A DNA stretch of 7,439 nt from Phycisphaerales bacterium (GCA_016764015.1 JAESSR010000046.1:1-7439), one strand, 5' to 3'; positions 1-4,781 are shown, numbered from the stretch's first letter. Translations and numbers: made by a program. The notes: generated from the sequence alone by a model not told the origin.

Positions 1-28
1 ACTTGTACTTTGGTGCTTCGTTTTTCAT
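1..28 (-). CDS. 5' end of an unidentified gene, cut by the window edge
   Basis: Only the first nine codons are inside the window, reading MKNEAPKYK. The ATG at 28-26 overlaps the TGA stop of the upstream gene (27-25) in an ATGA arrangement. An AAAGGA Shine-Dalgarno-like stretch lies about 7 bases upstream, inside the end of the preceding gene. This overlap plus ribosome binding site strongly suggests a real, translationally coupled second gene of an operon. Nothing can be said about its function from nine residues, except that the start is lysine-rich. Confidence 0.55.
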
Positions 29-426
29 TCGATTTCCTTTCGAGTGTTTGTGTCTGTGATTTGTGGGTTTGATTCGATTTGGCCTACTTGCGTCACGCCC
101 GCTTCATTGAGCATGTGATTGAGCAGGGTCTTGAACATCCGCCGAAATGCTTCCTCGCCCATTTCGGCTCCCGAAGCGATTTGATCAATCATCATGAGCA
201 CAACGACATGCAACTGGGCGAGCAGAGCCGCCACATCGCCCTCATTGAGTTCGCTTATGGCACCGGCGACGATGGCTTCGGGTTGTGGGAAGTGGGTTTC
301 TTCATCTGTCCCGAACATCGCAGCGACCGCGAACACATTCCGGTGCTCCTTTGCCCATTCGAGCAGTGACTCGGATGCTGCGTCGATTTGTTCGTGTGTG
401 TGGGTTGTTCCGTTTTCTGTCGTCAT
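25..426 (-). CDS. Hypothetical acidic helical protein, 133 aa
   Basis: I do not recognise this protein. The start at 426 (MTTENG) is chosen because an AAAGGAG ribosome binding site sits 7 bases upstream; the longer reading from 459 would bury that site inside the gene. The protein is acidic and predicted largely helical. A polar N-terminus (1-18) is followed by a helix around 19-40, an acidic segment near 41-64, a hydrophobic Met/Val/Leu-rich helix at about 65-84 (including VVVLMMI) and a helix at 90-110. The C-terminus is polar. The 65-84 stretch contains too many charged neighbours to be a convincing membrane anchor. The gene is first of a pair with an ATGA overlap, and it is divergent from the gene at 657 across a palindrome-rich gap. 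Its place beside a recombinase suggests an accessory gene of a mobile element, but that is inference. Confidence 0.7.
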   Translation of the reverse strand: MTTENGTTHTHEQIDAASESLLEWAKEHRNVFAVAAMFGTDEETHFPQPEAIVAGAISELNEGDVAALLAQLHVVVLMMIDQIASGAEMGEEAFRRMFKTLLNHMLNEAGVTQVGQIESNPQITDTNTRKEIE

Positions 427-455
427 CTTCGATCTCCTTTGATGTACGCCGTAAA

Positions 456-483
456 ACAAATAGAGCGTATTTGTATGTACATA
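456..483. repeat. Two overlapping dyads upstream of the 133-aa gene
   Basis: ACAAATA (456-462) and TATTTGT (468-474) form a perfect 7-bp inverted repeat around a GAGCG spacer. The self-complementary 10-mer TATGTACATA occupies 474-483, sharing one base with the first dyad. The pair lies 18-45 bases upstream of the ribosome binding site of the minus-strand gene, where an operator or promoter would be expected. No confident -35/-10 pair could be assigned on either strand. A role as a repressor site is inference. Confidence 0.5.
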
Positions 484-606
484 GCGGTGAATCTAGGAGG
501 TGGAAAGAAGAAACCGTCGGATCCGACAAAATTATTTGAGAAACTTTTGGAGTTTTTGGGATCCTTGCAAATATGCAAAGATCTGCGACAAAACAAGCGA
601 TATTCG

Positions 607-647
607 GGTACGCGTAGATCTACGCAACCGTGTATTACGGGCGTACC
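607..647. repeat. 14-bp perfect palindrome with flanking inverted repeats
   Basis: GCGTAGATCTACGC (612-625) is a perfect palindrome with 7-bp half-sites. Its left edge overlaps GGTACGC (607-613), whose reverse complement GCGTACC lies at 641-647. The structure therefore offers two alternative pairings, one compact and one wide, immediately upstream of the gene starting at 657 and across its alternative GTG start at 630. This is the usual size and position for a dimeric regulator site. A purely RNA-level hairpin in the gene's leader is also possible. Confidence 0.5.
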
Positions 648-656
648 ATAAGGGCT

Positions 657-1214
657 ATGAAACGATCAAAATCAGCAACCTCAGATTGGAAATCAAAGCT
701 CGATGAACTCAGAACACTCATAGAGAGTTCGCCATCCAGGCCACGCGGTGCGCTCGCCAAGTTGAAGCAGCTCGAAACATCCGTTCAGGCAGAAATCGAG
801 ATCATCGAAGATGCTCGCCGCCGTCGAATCGTCGGCCCCCGCGCCCGAGTGCGAGCCGCCATCTACACCATCGAAGACTCCCCACGCGGTCCAGCCCTCA
901 CAGAACGCCGCGACAGCGACGCGAGACCATTCAAATGCCCCAAGAACGCCTATGAAGCCGTCGCCGCTGTGCTTGCAGAGAGTAAGGTGCCTGTGGGATT
1001 TCAAGACATCAAAGCCAAGGCCTCAAAGCGGCTCCGCCAAGAACTCCCCGATTATGCGATTCGCACGCCATTGAGGTTCTGGAGCACCATCGGCCTCCTT
1101 GAACATCAACAAGCGAGGTTCCTTCGTGTAGGGACCAAGGCGGAGTTCATGCGTGGGGTGAAGGCTTCTTGGAAACGGGCTTCTTTGGAACCGATTGAGA
1201 TTAATCCAGATTGA
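657..1214 (+). CDS. Basic protein with N-terminal coiled coil and winged-helix-like C-terminus, 185 aa
   Basis: I do not recognise a named family. Residues 11-60 are heptad-like and strongly charged (WKSKLDEL, LAKLKQLE, AEIEIIEDARRRR), suggesting a short coiled coil followed by a basic patch. Residues 98-160 resemble a winged helix: a first helix (AYEAVAAVLAES), a short turn with VPVGFQDI, a second helix rich in Lys/Arg, then a third helix (IRTPLRFWSTIGLLEH) and a beta wing (ARFLRVG). Overall charge is strongly basic, which fits DNA binding. ATG 657 is preferred over GTG 630 because 630 would place coding sequence over the palindrome-flanking repeat, but neither has a strong Shine-Dalgarno (only AAGGG close to 657). 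The 3' end overlaps the convergent recombinase gene by 14 bases. A regulator or recombination accessory protein of the element is plausible inference. Confidence 0.65.
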   Translation: MKRSKSATSDWKSKLDELRTLIESSPSRPRGALAKLKQLETSVQAEIEIIEDARRRRIVGPRARVRAAIYTIEDSPRGPALTERRDSDARPFKCPKNAYEAVAAVLAESKVPVGFQDIKAKASKRLRQELPDYAIRTPLRFWSTIGLLEHQQARFLRVGTKAEFMRGVKASWKRASLEPIEINPD

Positions 1215-2592
1215 ACCGCTTGCCAAGTTTGCCCAATGCCTTATAGAGCGATGTGAGGTCTTCCTTGCGGTAGTGTTTTGCCAATTTTTTATCGCCATGG
1301 GCGAGGTATTGGTCAATCAAATGGGGTGCGGAACCGAGAACGATGTGCTCAAGTTGTTGAGCACCGGTTGAGCGGTATGATTTTGCTGTTCGCCTTGAAT
1401 CGGTGTTGTTTTCTTCTCCGATCGTCGCATCGATGAAAGCGGTAATCTGTTTGCTGATGTTGCTGAAGCCCTTCGTGAAGGGGCGGTCATCGGGCACTGC
1501 CTTCAGATGGGCGGCAAGCAGTCGCTTGGTCACTGGCCATAGCTTGTGCGCCTGGGCGGTATTCTTTTTTCTGCGTTGCCGAAGAATTTCGCTTTGTTTG
1601 AGATTGATCTCATTTCGTTCAACTGTACGAATATCCGCTGCCCTATATCCGCAGTTTAAGCCCAGGGCCATCATGAGTTTCATTCGATCGCCTGCCGCCT
1701 CCCAGAGCGTAGTAATCTCCTCAAGTGAGAAGAAAGTGGGGGAGGGGTCGTCTACGCCAATGCGGGACCAATGCCGATCTATAGCGCGAGGCATGGCGGA
1801 GAGGTATCCATTCTTTGAAAGATACTCGCAGAACAATCTTGCTTTGTCGAGCCGGCCCTTTGCCCAAGCCTTCGATCGTTCATGTTCATTCATTTCTTCG
1901 ATGATGTATTCACGGTAATCCGACACGGTACGCCAGTTCGCCTCAAGATCCCGTGTGAGATGGATCCGGGGGGCATGTGTCTCAAGGAACTCGATGAATG
2001 GTCTGAGGTTGGTTACGAACGAACCGATGTGGTTTGAGGTTTGGTTCGATGATTTTTTCTCATTGCGAATGGACTCGATCCACTTGTCTTGAAGCTCTGC
2101 GAGTGAAGCGGTCGCATCCAGTGTCGCAGCACGACCGTGGGCGGCAAGGATTGACTCCAATTCTTCGATCCGCGATGCCTGAGTTTCGATTTTCTCTTGC
2201 AGCAATGAGTTGAGCATGACCGTTCGCAGGAGTGGGGGGAGATCGCGTTCGACGATGACGGACTCCATAACCTTCTTGATCGGGCGGTTAAAGTATCGGT
2301 GCAGCTCGATTGTCTGCCGTTTGAGATGCTCCATATCCCCGGTTGTACTGACGGCAAGATCGCGGAGCTCTCGCTTGGTCTCCAGCATTTCACGGTGATC
2401 AAGGGCTTCTTGGATCGCCTGCCCTTTGGCAAGCTCGTCATTTGGGCCGGTTGCGCCCTTGCCGACATAGAATGTGTGGGCCTTGTTGTTGACCTTTGTA
2501 CGGTATCGCCAGCATTTTCGATCTTCGTACCAAGATATCTTCGGCAGCCGATTTCCTGCTCGGTTTGATGCTTTATTCCTGTCTTCGGCCAT
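1201..2592 (-). CDS. Tyrosine-type site-specific recombinase (integrase), 463 aa
   Basis: The product should catalyse DNA integration and excision through a covalent 3'-phosphotyrosyl intermediate. In numbering from the alternative TTG start at 2607 (468 aa), residues 22-52 form a beta-rich arm-binding-like domain (SWYEDRKCWRYRTKV, TFYVGKG). Residues 125-158 look coiled-coil, 165-285 match a SAM-like core-binding domain, and 290-460 are the catalytic domain. Visible active-site residues are R322 (NCGYRAADI), lysines 347-355 in the beta hairpin, R412 (KSYR), H437 (LAHGD) and the nucleophile Y446, nine residues after H437 as expected. The usual box II histidine is K409. ATG 2592 is chosen, but neither start has a good ribosome binding site. 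The gene lies just downstream of the 3' end of tRNA-Arg on the same strand, which suggests the integrase of a tRNA-targeted element. Confidence 0.9.
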   Translation of the reverse strand: MAEDRNKASNRAGNRLPKISWYEDRKCWRYRTKVNNKAHTFYVGKGATGPNDELAKGQAIQEALDHREMLETKRELRDLAVSTTGDMEHLKRQTIELHRYFNRPIKKVMESVIVERDLPPLLRTVMLNSLLQEKIETQASRIEELESILAAHGRAATLDATASLAELQDKWIESIRNEKKSSNQTSNHIGSFVTNLRPFIEFLETHAPRIHLTRDLEANWRTVSDYREYIIEEMNEHERSKAWAKGRLDKARLFCEYLSKNGYLSAMPRAIDRHWSRIGVDDPSPTFFSLEEITTLWEAAGDRMKLMMALGLNCGYRAADIRTVERNEINLKQSEILRQRRKKNTAQAHKLWPVTKRLLAAHLKAVPDDRPFTKGFSNISKQITAFIDATIGEENNTDSRRTAKSYRSTGAQQLEHIVLGSAPHLIDQYLAHGDKKLAKHYRKEDLTSLYKALGKLGKRFNLD

Positions 2593-2620
2593 ATCGGTTG
2601 TATCCAAATCCGGGTGGGAA

Positions 2621-2637
2621 GCACCGAATGGCGGTGC
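2621..2637. repeat. Inverted repeat in the recombinase leader
   Basis: GCACCG (2621-2626) and CGGTGC (2632-2637) form a perfect 6-bp dyad around a 5-base spacer. It is located 29 bases upstream of the chosen recombinase ATG and between it and a possible promoter. It could be an operator, an mRNA hairpin that limits translation, or part of an attachment region. The sequence alone does not distinguish these. Confidence 0.4.
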
Positions 2638-2651
2638 ATCGCCCTGATCAC

Positions 2652-2680
2652 ATTGGATACAAAAGTGGCTACAGAGTCAA
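2652..2680 (-). promoter_or_regulatory. Possible promoter of the recombinase gene
   Basis: On the minus strand TTGACT (2680-2675) is followed after 17 bases by TCCAAT (2657-2652), or after 15 bases by TATCCA. The -35 is good and the -10 is mediocre. It lies between the tRNA-Arg terminator and the recombinase start, which is the only place a dedicated promoter could be. By-eye call only. Confidence 0.35.
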
Positions 2681-2689
2681 GTGGCGGGT

Positions 2690-2739
2690 GAAACAAAAAA
2701 CCCAAAAACAACGCAAGCCCTGTGTTTTACAGGGCTTGC
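2690..2739 (-). terminator. Rho-independent terminator of tRNA-Arg
   Basis: A perfect 11-bp stem (2713-2723 pairing with 2729-2739, around a 5-base loop) lies 5 bases beyond the tRNA-Arg 3' end. Reading the minus strand, it is followed by a strongly T-rich tract (2690-2712, with runs of five and six T). It separates the tRNA from the recombinase gene. On the plus strand there is no T tract after the stem, so it acts only leftwards. Confidence 0.85.
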
Positions 2740-2744
2740 TGAAG

Positions 2745-2818
2745 CACGCGCGGAAGGATTCGAACCCTCAACCTCCTGATCCGTAGTCAGGTGCTCTATC
2801 CAGTTGAGCTACGCACGC
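2745..2818 (-). tRNA. tRNA-Arg (anticodon ACG)
   Basis: The 74-base sequence folds as a full cloverleaf. It has a 7-bp acceptor stem (GCGTGCG with CGCGCGT), a D stem GCTC/GAGC, an anticodon stem CCTGA/TCAGG with a CTACGGA loop giving anticodon ACG (Arg, CGN codons after A34 deamination), a 5-base variable loop and a T arm GAGGG-TTCGAAT-CCTTC. The discriminator is G and CCA is not encoded. Three G-U wobbles (acceptor 1-72 and 4-69, T stem 51-63) all have the U/T or G change possible on the 3' side. The recombinase gene lies just beyond the 3' end, so this tRNA is the likely integration target. Confidence 0.95.
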
Positions 2819-2843
2819 ATCTGCTGACTTCTCAGCGGGTAAA

Positions 2844-2872
2844 AGGATAAGCTGGGTTGACCCAAATAGCAA
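2844..2872 (-). promoter_or_regulatory. Promoter of tRNA-Arg
   Basis: On the minus strand TTGCTA (2872-2867) and TATCCT (2849-2844) are separated by exactly 17 bases. This would start transcription near 2837, about 19 bases before the mature tRNA 5' end, a normal distance for a bacterial tRNA gene. Confidence 0.6.
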
Positions 2873-2891
2873 GTTCATACACCACCAGAGG

Positions 2892-2921
2892 TTGATTTCT
2901 TCGATTTGGAGGCAACAATAT
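2892..2921 (+). promoter_or_regulatory. Possible promoter of rpsT
   Basis: TTGATT (2892-2897) and CAATAT (2916-2921) are separated by 18 bases, about 50 bases before the rpsT start. An alternative, more distal promoter could begin at TTGACC (2857-2862), but its -10 is poor. If the distal promoter is used, the leader would include the hairpin at 2906-2930. Confidence 0.4.
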
Positions 2922-2945
2922 CCTCCCAACGGGATACTTTTCCCG
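2906..2945 (+). promoter_or_regulatory. Structured region in front of rpsT
   Basis: TTGGAGG (2906-2912) can pair with CCTCCCAA (2922-2929) with one bulged C. A second stem CGGGA/TCCCG (2930-2934, 2941-2945) follows directly. Ribosomal protein S20 is known to regulate its own synthesis translationally in Escherichia coli, so a leader structure is reasonable. Whether these stems are transcribed depends on which promoter is used. Confidence 0.3.
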
Positions 2946-2971
2946 GATTGACCTTATAGGAAAAAGACCAC

Positions 2972-3241
2972 ATGGCTCATTCGAACTCGGCTAAAAAACG
3001 CATCCGCCAGAACATCACCAACCGCGCACGCAACCGCTGGCGCATCAAGAATATGCGCGTTGCCATTCAAGGCTTCGAGTCCGCACTCATTGATGGTTCA
3101 AATGAAGAGGCAACAACCGCATACCGCAATGCTTCAGCATTGGTCGACAAGACTGCTCAAATTGGTGTGATCCACAGCAACCAAGCTGATCGTCGTAAGA
3201 GCCGCATGAACACTCGGCTCAAAGCCAAAGTCTTGGGTTAA
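2972..3241 (+). CDS. rpsT: 30S ribosomal protein S20
   Basis: S20 is a primary binder of 16S rRNA in the body of the small subunit and helps early 30S assembly. The 89-aa product has the family's usual length and pattern. The N-terminus MAHSNSAKKRIRQNITNRARNR is the hallmark basic helix, followed by a central helix (RVAIQGFESALIDGSNEEAT), the ALVDKTAQIGVIHSNQADRRKSR segment and a basic C-terminus (NTRLKAKVLG). The start is clear, with a TAGGAA ribosome binding site about 10 bases upstream. The gene appears monocistronic, with its own promoter candidate and a strong terminator. It lies divergent from tRNA-Arg, marking a return to core chromosome. Confidence 0.98.
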   Translation: MAHSNSAKKRIRQNITNRARNRWRIKNMRVAIQGFESALIDGSNEEATTAYRNASALVDKTAQIGVIHSNQADRRKSRMNTRLKAKVLG

Positions 3242-3250
3242 TGCTTGTTG

Positions 3251-3268
3251 AAAGAGCACCTGCTCTTT
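3251..3268 (+). repeat. Short perfect hairpin after rpsT
   Basis: AAAGAGCA (3251-3258) and TGCTCTTT (3261-3268) are perfect inverted copies with a 2-base gap, so the hairpin would have a 4-base loop and 7 bp of stem. It begins 9 bases after the rpsT stop codon. There is no T tract following, so it is not a terminator itself. It may protect the 3' end of the mRNA or cause pausing before the true terminator. Confidence 0.5.
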
Positions 3269-3300
3269 GTGATGCGCATTGAATCAAACGATTGATATCG

Positions 3301-3326
3301 GCTCGACCATACCGGTCGAGCTTTTT
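3301..3326 (+). terminator. Rho-independent terminator of rpsT
   Basis: GCTCGACC (3301-3308) pairs perfectly with GGTCGAGC (3314-3321) around a 5-base loop, followed at once by TTTTT (3322-3326). This lies 60 bases beyond the rpsT stop and also argues against a protease gene start at 3292, which would fall across it. Confidence 0.9.
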
Positions 3327-3387
3327 CAATTCGTCGCCTATCTTTCTACACGACCAAACGCAAGCATGCGAAGAGGCAGTGGGGACT

Positions 3388-4230
3388 ATGAAGGATCGAA
3401 AGAAGAACCAGCCGATCATCCTTCCGACTCAAATCGGAGCAGGGTTGCCATTGGGACAGCGCGGATACTTCAGGCTCTCGTCCCAGCCTTTGCACACACT
3501 TATCTTTCTTCTTCCGGTTATCGCGGTTTACGAAATTGGTTCGATGGGGTTATTGGGAACGGGTGTTTCGTCTCGGCTTGAAGCACAAGAAATGCTTGTG
3601 CGTTTCTTCGATCTCTTTGGCGTCCTCGGGCTTCACCTACCGGCACTGGCTTTGGTTGTTACGCTTGTTGTTCAGCAGTTTCTTTCGCGGGCATCTTGGA
3701 AGATATCGCCGATGGTGCCTTTGGCGATGATCGCAGAGTCTGCGTTTCTTACCGGCCCGCTCATTGTCTTCGCCATTATCCTTGAGCCTCAATCGCAAGC
3801 GTTGATGATCCCGGCGATGCAAGTGGTAGCCGAGACAGCCGGTCCTGCGACTGGGATGATGAGTACATCAGATTCGTTTTGGGAAGGGATCTTCCTCGCC
3901 TTTGGTGCTGGGCTGTATGAAGAAATGCTCTTTCGGCTTGTCCTGATTACGATCTTGCACTTTATGATTACCGATGTTCTGAGCTTCAAAGACCGCACCG
4001 GCAAGATTGCAGCGGTGATCCTCTCAGCCATCGCCTTCGCCTGGCTTCATGATTCGGTATACACCGCAAGTGGTGGGCTCAACATCAGGCTCGCAGCCTT
4101 CTACACCCTCGCAGGAGCATATTTCGGCATCCTGTTCCTCTCGCGAGGGCTCGGGATCGCGGTAGGGGCCCATTTGATGTACGATTTGCTGGTCTTTGTG
4201 ATCATGCCTGGGATTCAGGATCAAACTTGA
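3388..4230 (+). CDS. CPBP-family intramembrane metalloprotease, 280 aa
   Basis: The protein is a multi-span membrane protein of the CPBP (CAAX protease and bacteriocin-processing, 'Abi') family, related to eukaryotic Rce1. Hydrophobic segments lie at about 35-52, 82-99, 108-132, 165-195, 207-221, 233-251 and 255-273. The three family motifs are all present: EEMLFR at 178-183, FAWLH (F217, H221) and HLMYD (H262, D266), so the metal-binding and catalytic residues are intact. Start ATG 3388 (MKDRKKNQP, a positive-inside N-terminus) is chosen because upstream in-frame starts overlap the rpsT terminator; GAGG at 3373-3376 is a distant ribosome binding site. Known relatives process prenylated or secreted peptides, confer bacteriocin immunity or act in sorting. 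The substrate cannot be told here, and the neighbours give no hint. Confidence 0.88.
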   Translation: MKDRKKNQPIILPTQIGAGLPLGQRGYFRLSSQPLHTLIFLLPVIAVYEIGSMGLLGTGVSSRLEAQEMLVRFFDLFGVLGLHLPALALVVTLVVQQFLSRASWKISPMVPLAMIAESAFLTGPLIVFAIILEPQSQALMIPAMQVVAETAGPATGMMSTSDSFWEGIFLAFGAGLYEEMLFRLVLITILHFMITDVLSFKDRTGKIAAVILSAIAFAWLHDSVYTASGGLNIRLAAFYTLAGAYFGILFLSRGLGIAVGAHLMYDLLVFVIMPGIQDQT

Positions 4231-4249
4231 ATCGCCAGATTCTGCTTTT
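4229..4249 (+). terminator. Weak terminator candidate after the CPBP gene
   Basis: GAATC (4229-4233) and GATTC (4238-4242) form a 5-bp stem overlapping the stop codon, followed by TGCTTTT. The stem is short and AT-containing, so termination would be inefficient. Confidence 0.3.
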
Positions 4250-4288
4250 AAAGAATTAATCCCCATCCAAACGCGAGTTTGAACTTCT

Positions 4289-4330
4289 TCCAAGTTTTCT
4301 TGGACATCCCCAGCGTGTATCTGATACATT
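4289..4330 (+). promoter_or_regulatory. Promoter candidate with two dyads before the 102-aa gene
   Basis: TTGGAC (4300-4305) can serve as -35 with TGATAC (4322-4327, 16-base spacer) as -10. The -35 lies in the dyad TCCAAG-TTTT-CTTGGA (4289-4304). The -10 lies in the dyad TGTATC-T-GATACA (4316-4328). Dyads over both promoter elements suggest repressor binding, although the first could be an RNA hairpin. No T tract follows, so neither is a terminator. Confidence 0.4.
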
Positions 4331-4364
4331 GGGGTTGATGACTCTGCATATAGGGGATGACAGT

Positions 4365-4673
4365 ATGTCTGATCTGGGATTCGCACTTGACGGTTTGTAT
4401 GCCAGCGGCTGGTGGCCAAATGATGGCGATCGGTGCCTACAAAGCAGTGACGGGCGATGGTATCCATCAGAAGCTCTGATGCTTGAGTTCTTCGCCCAAT
4501 CAATCATTCGCCCGACGATCCGCCAATCCTCAGTTTCATCAGCTGTAGAGGTTGTCTGGAGTTCTCCAAAGCGAGGCAGGCAATCGGTTCATGGGCGATC
4601 TCGGGAAGAAGCATTGATCTTGGCATTTACAAGCCTTTATCAAGAAACACACACTCAGATTCCCAGTTACTGA
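4365..4673 (+). CDS. Hypothetical protein, 102 aa
   Basis: I do not recognise this protein. ATG 4365 (MSDLGFALDG) is chosen over the in-frame TTG 4329 and ATG 4338 because an AGGGG ribosome binding site (4352-4356) lies 8 bases upstream of it. The N-terminal half is rich in aromatic residues and Gly (LYASGWWPNDGDRCLQ, DGRWYPSEAL), suggesting a small folded domain with a WW-G-D-R-W-Y-P pattern. The C-terminal half contains a basic loop (SPKRGRQSVHGRS) and an amphipathic helix (REEALILAFTSLYQE). No signal peptide or membrane segment is evident. It has its own promoter candidate and sits alone between the CPBP gene and tRNA-Glu. Good start signals and a plausible fold argue for a real gene. Confidence 0.6.
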   Translation: MSDLGFALDGLYASGWWPNDGDRCLQSSDGRWYPSEALMLEFFAQSIIRPTIRQSSVSSAVEVVWSSPKRGRQSVHGRSREEALILAFTSLYQETHTQIPSY

Positions 4674-4699
4674 GCAGAAGCCTCAGGTTTCAAATTTTT
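4670..4699 (+). terminator. Weak terminator candidate after the 102-aa gene
   Basis: CTGAG (4670-4674) and CTCAG (4682-4686) form a 5-bp stem with a 7-base loop overlapping the stop codon. A T-rich stretch follows, ending in five T at 4695-4699, somewhat too far from the stem for a strong terminator. Confidence 0.3.
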
Positions 4700-4733
4700 C
4701 ATTAAAATCATGCCTTATGGTGTTCGTGCAGAC

Positions 4734-4761
4734 TTGACGAATCAGATCGCAGGCGTACTAT
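4734..4761 (+). promoter_or_regulatory. Promoter of tRNA-Glu
   Basis: TTGACG (4734-4739) and TACTAT (4756-4761) are separated by 16 bases and predict a start near 4768, 14 bases before the mature tRNA. Both hexamers are close to the sigma-70 consensus. This is the best-looking promoter in the window. Confidence 0.75.
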
Positions 4762-4781
4762 TGCCCCTGACAACCGTCCTT

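Larger units (their letters stand above)
427..656. promoter_or_regulatory. Divergent intergenic region with a cluster of palindromes
   Basis: This gap separates the minus-strand gene starting at 426 from the plus-strand gene starting near 657, so it should carry both promoters. It contains the dyads at 456-483, the perfect 12-bp palindrome GTCGGATCCGAC (516-527), an inverted repeat TTGCA/TGCAA (565-569, 574-578), the perfect 14-bp palindrome GCGTAGATCTACGC (612-625), and an inverted pair GGTACGC/GCGTACC (607-613, 641-647). Four RGATCY hexamers fall at 519, 559, 579 and 616. An AGGAGG at 495-500 is not followed by a usable start codon. I could not pick a convincing sigma-70 promoter by eye. 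A shared regulatory switch or a recombinase accessory-site array are both possible. Confidence 0.45.

Noticed and set aside
495..500. A perfect AGGAGG in the divergent gap, possibly a ribosome binding site for a small plus-strand gene
   Set aside because: No start codon follows at a workable distance. The frame opening at 500 itself overlaps the motif and runs into the next gene out of frame.
1403..1918. A 171-codon plus-strand open frame inside the recombinase gene
   Set aside because: It is antisense to the catalytic domain, has no ribosome binding site and its product is Ser/Arg-rich with no recognisable domain.
2013..2711. A 232-codon open frame on the minus strand overlapping the recombinase start
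   Set aside because: It lies in another frame of the recombinase gene, begins in the tRNA terminator region, is Ser/Arg-rich and low in recognisable structure. The recombinase frame carries all conserved residues.
3292..3387. N-terminal extension of the CPBP protein from an ORF start at 3292
   Set aside because: It would run through the rpsT terminator hairpin and adds a non-hydrophobic stretch not typical of the family.
4024..4503. A 159-codon minus-strand open frame across the CPBP gene end and the 102-aa gene
   Set aside because: It is antisense to the CPBP motif region and the promoter with dyads, and has no ribosome binding site.
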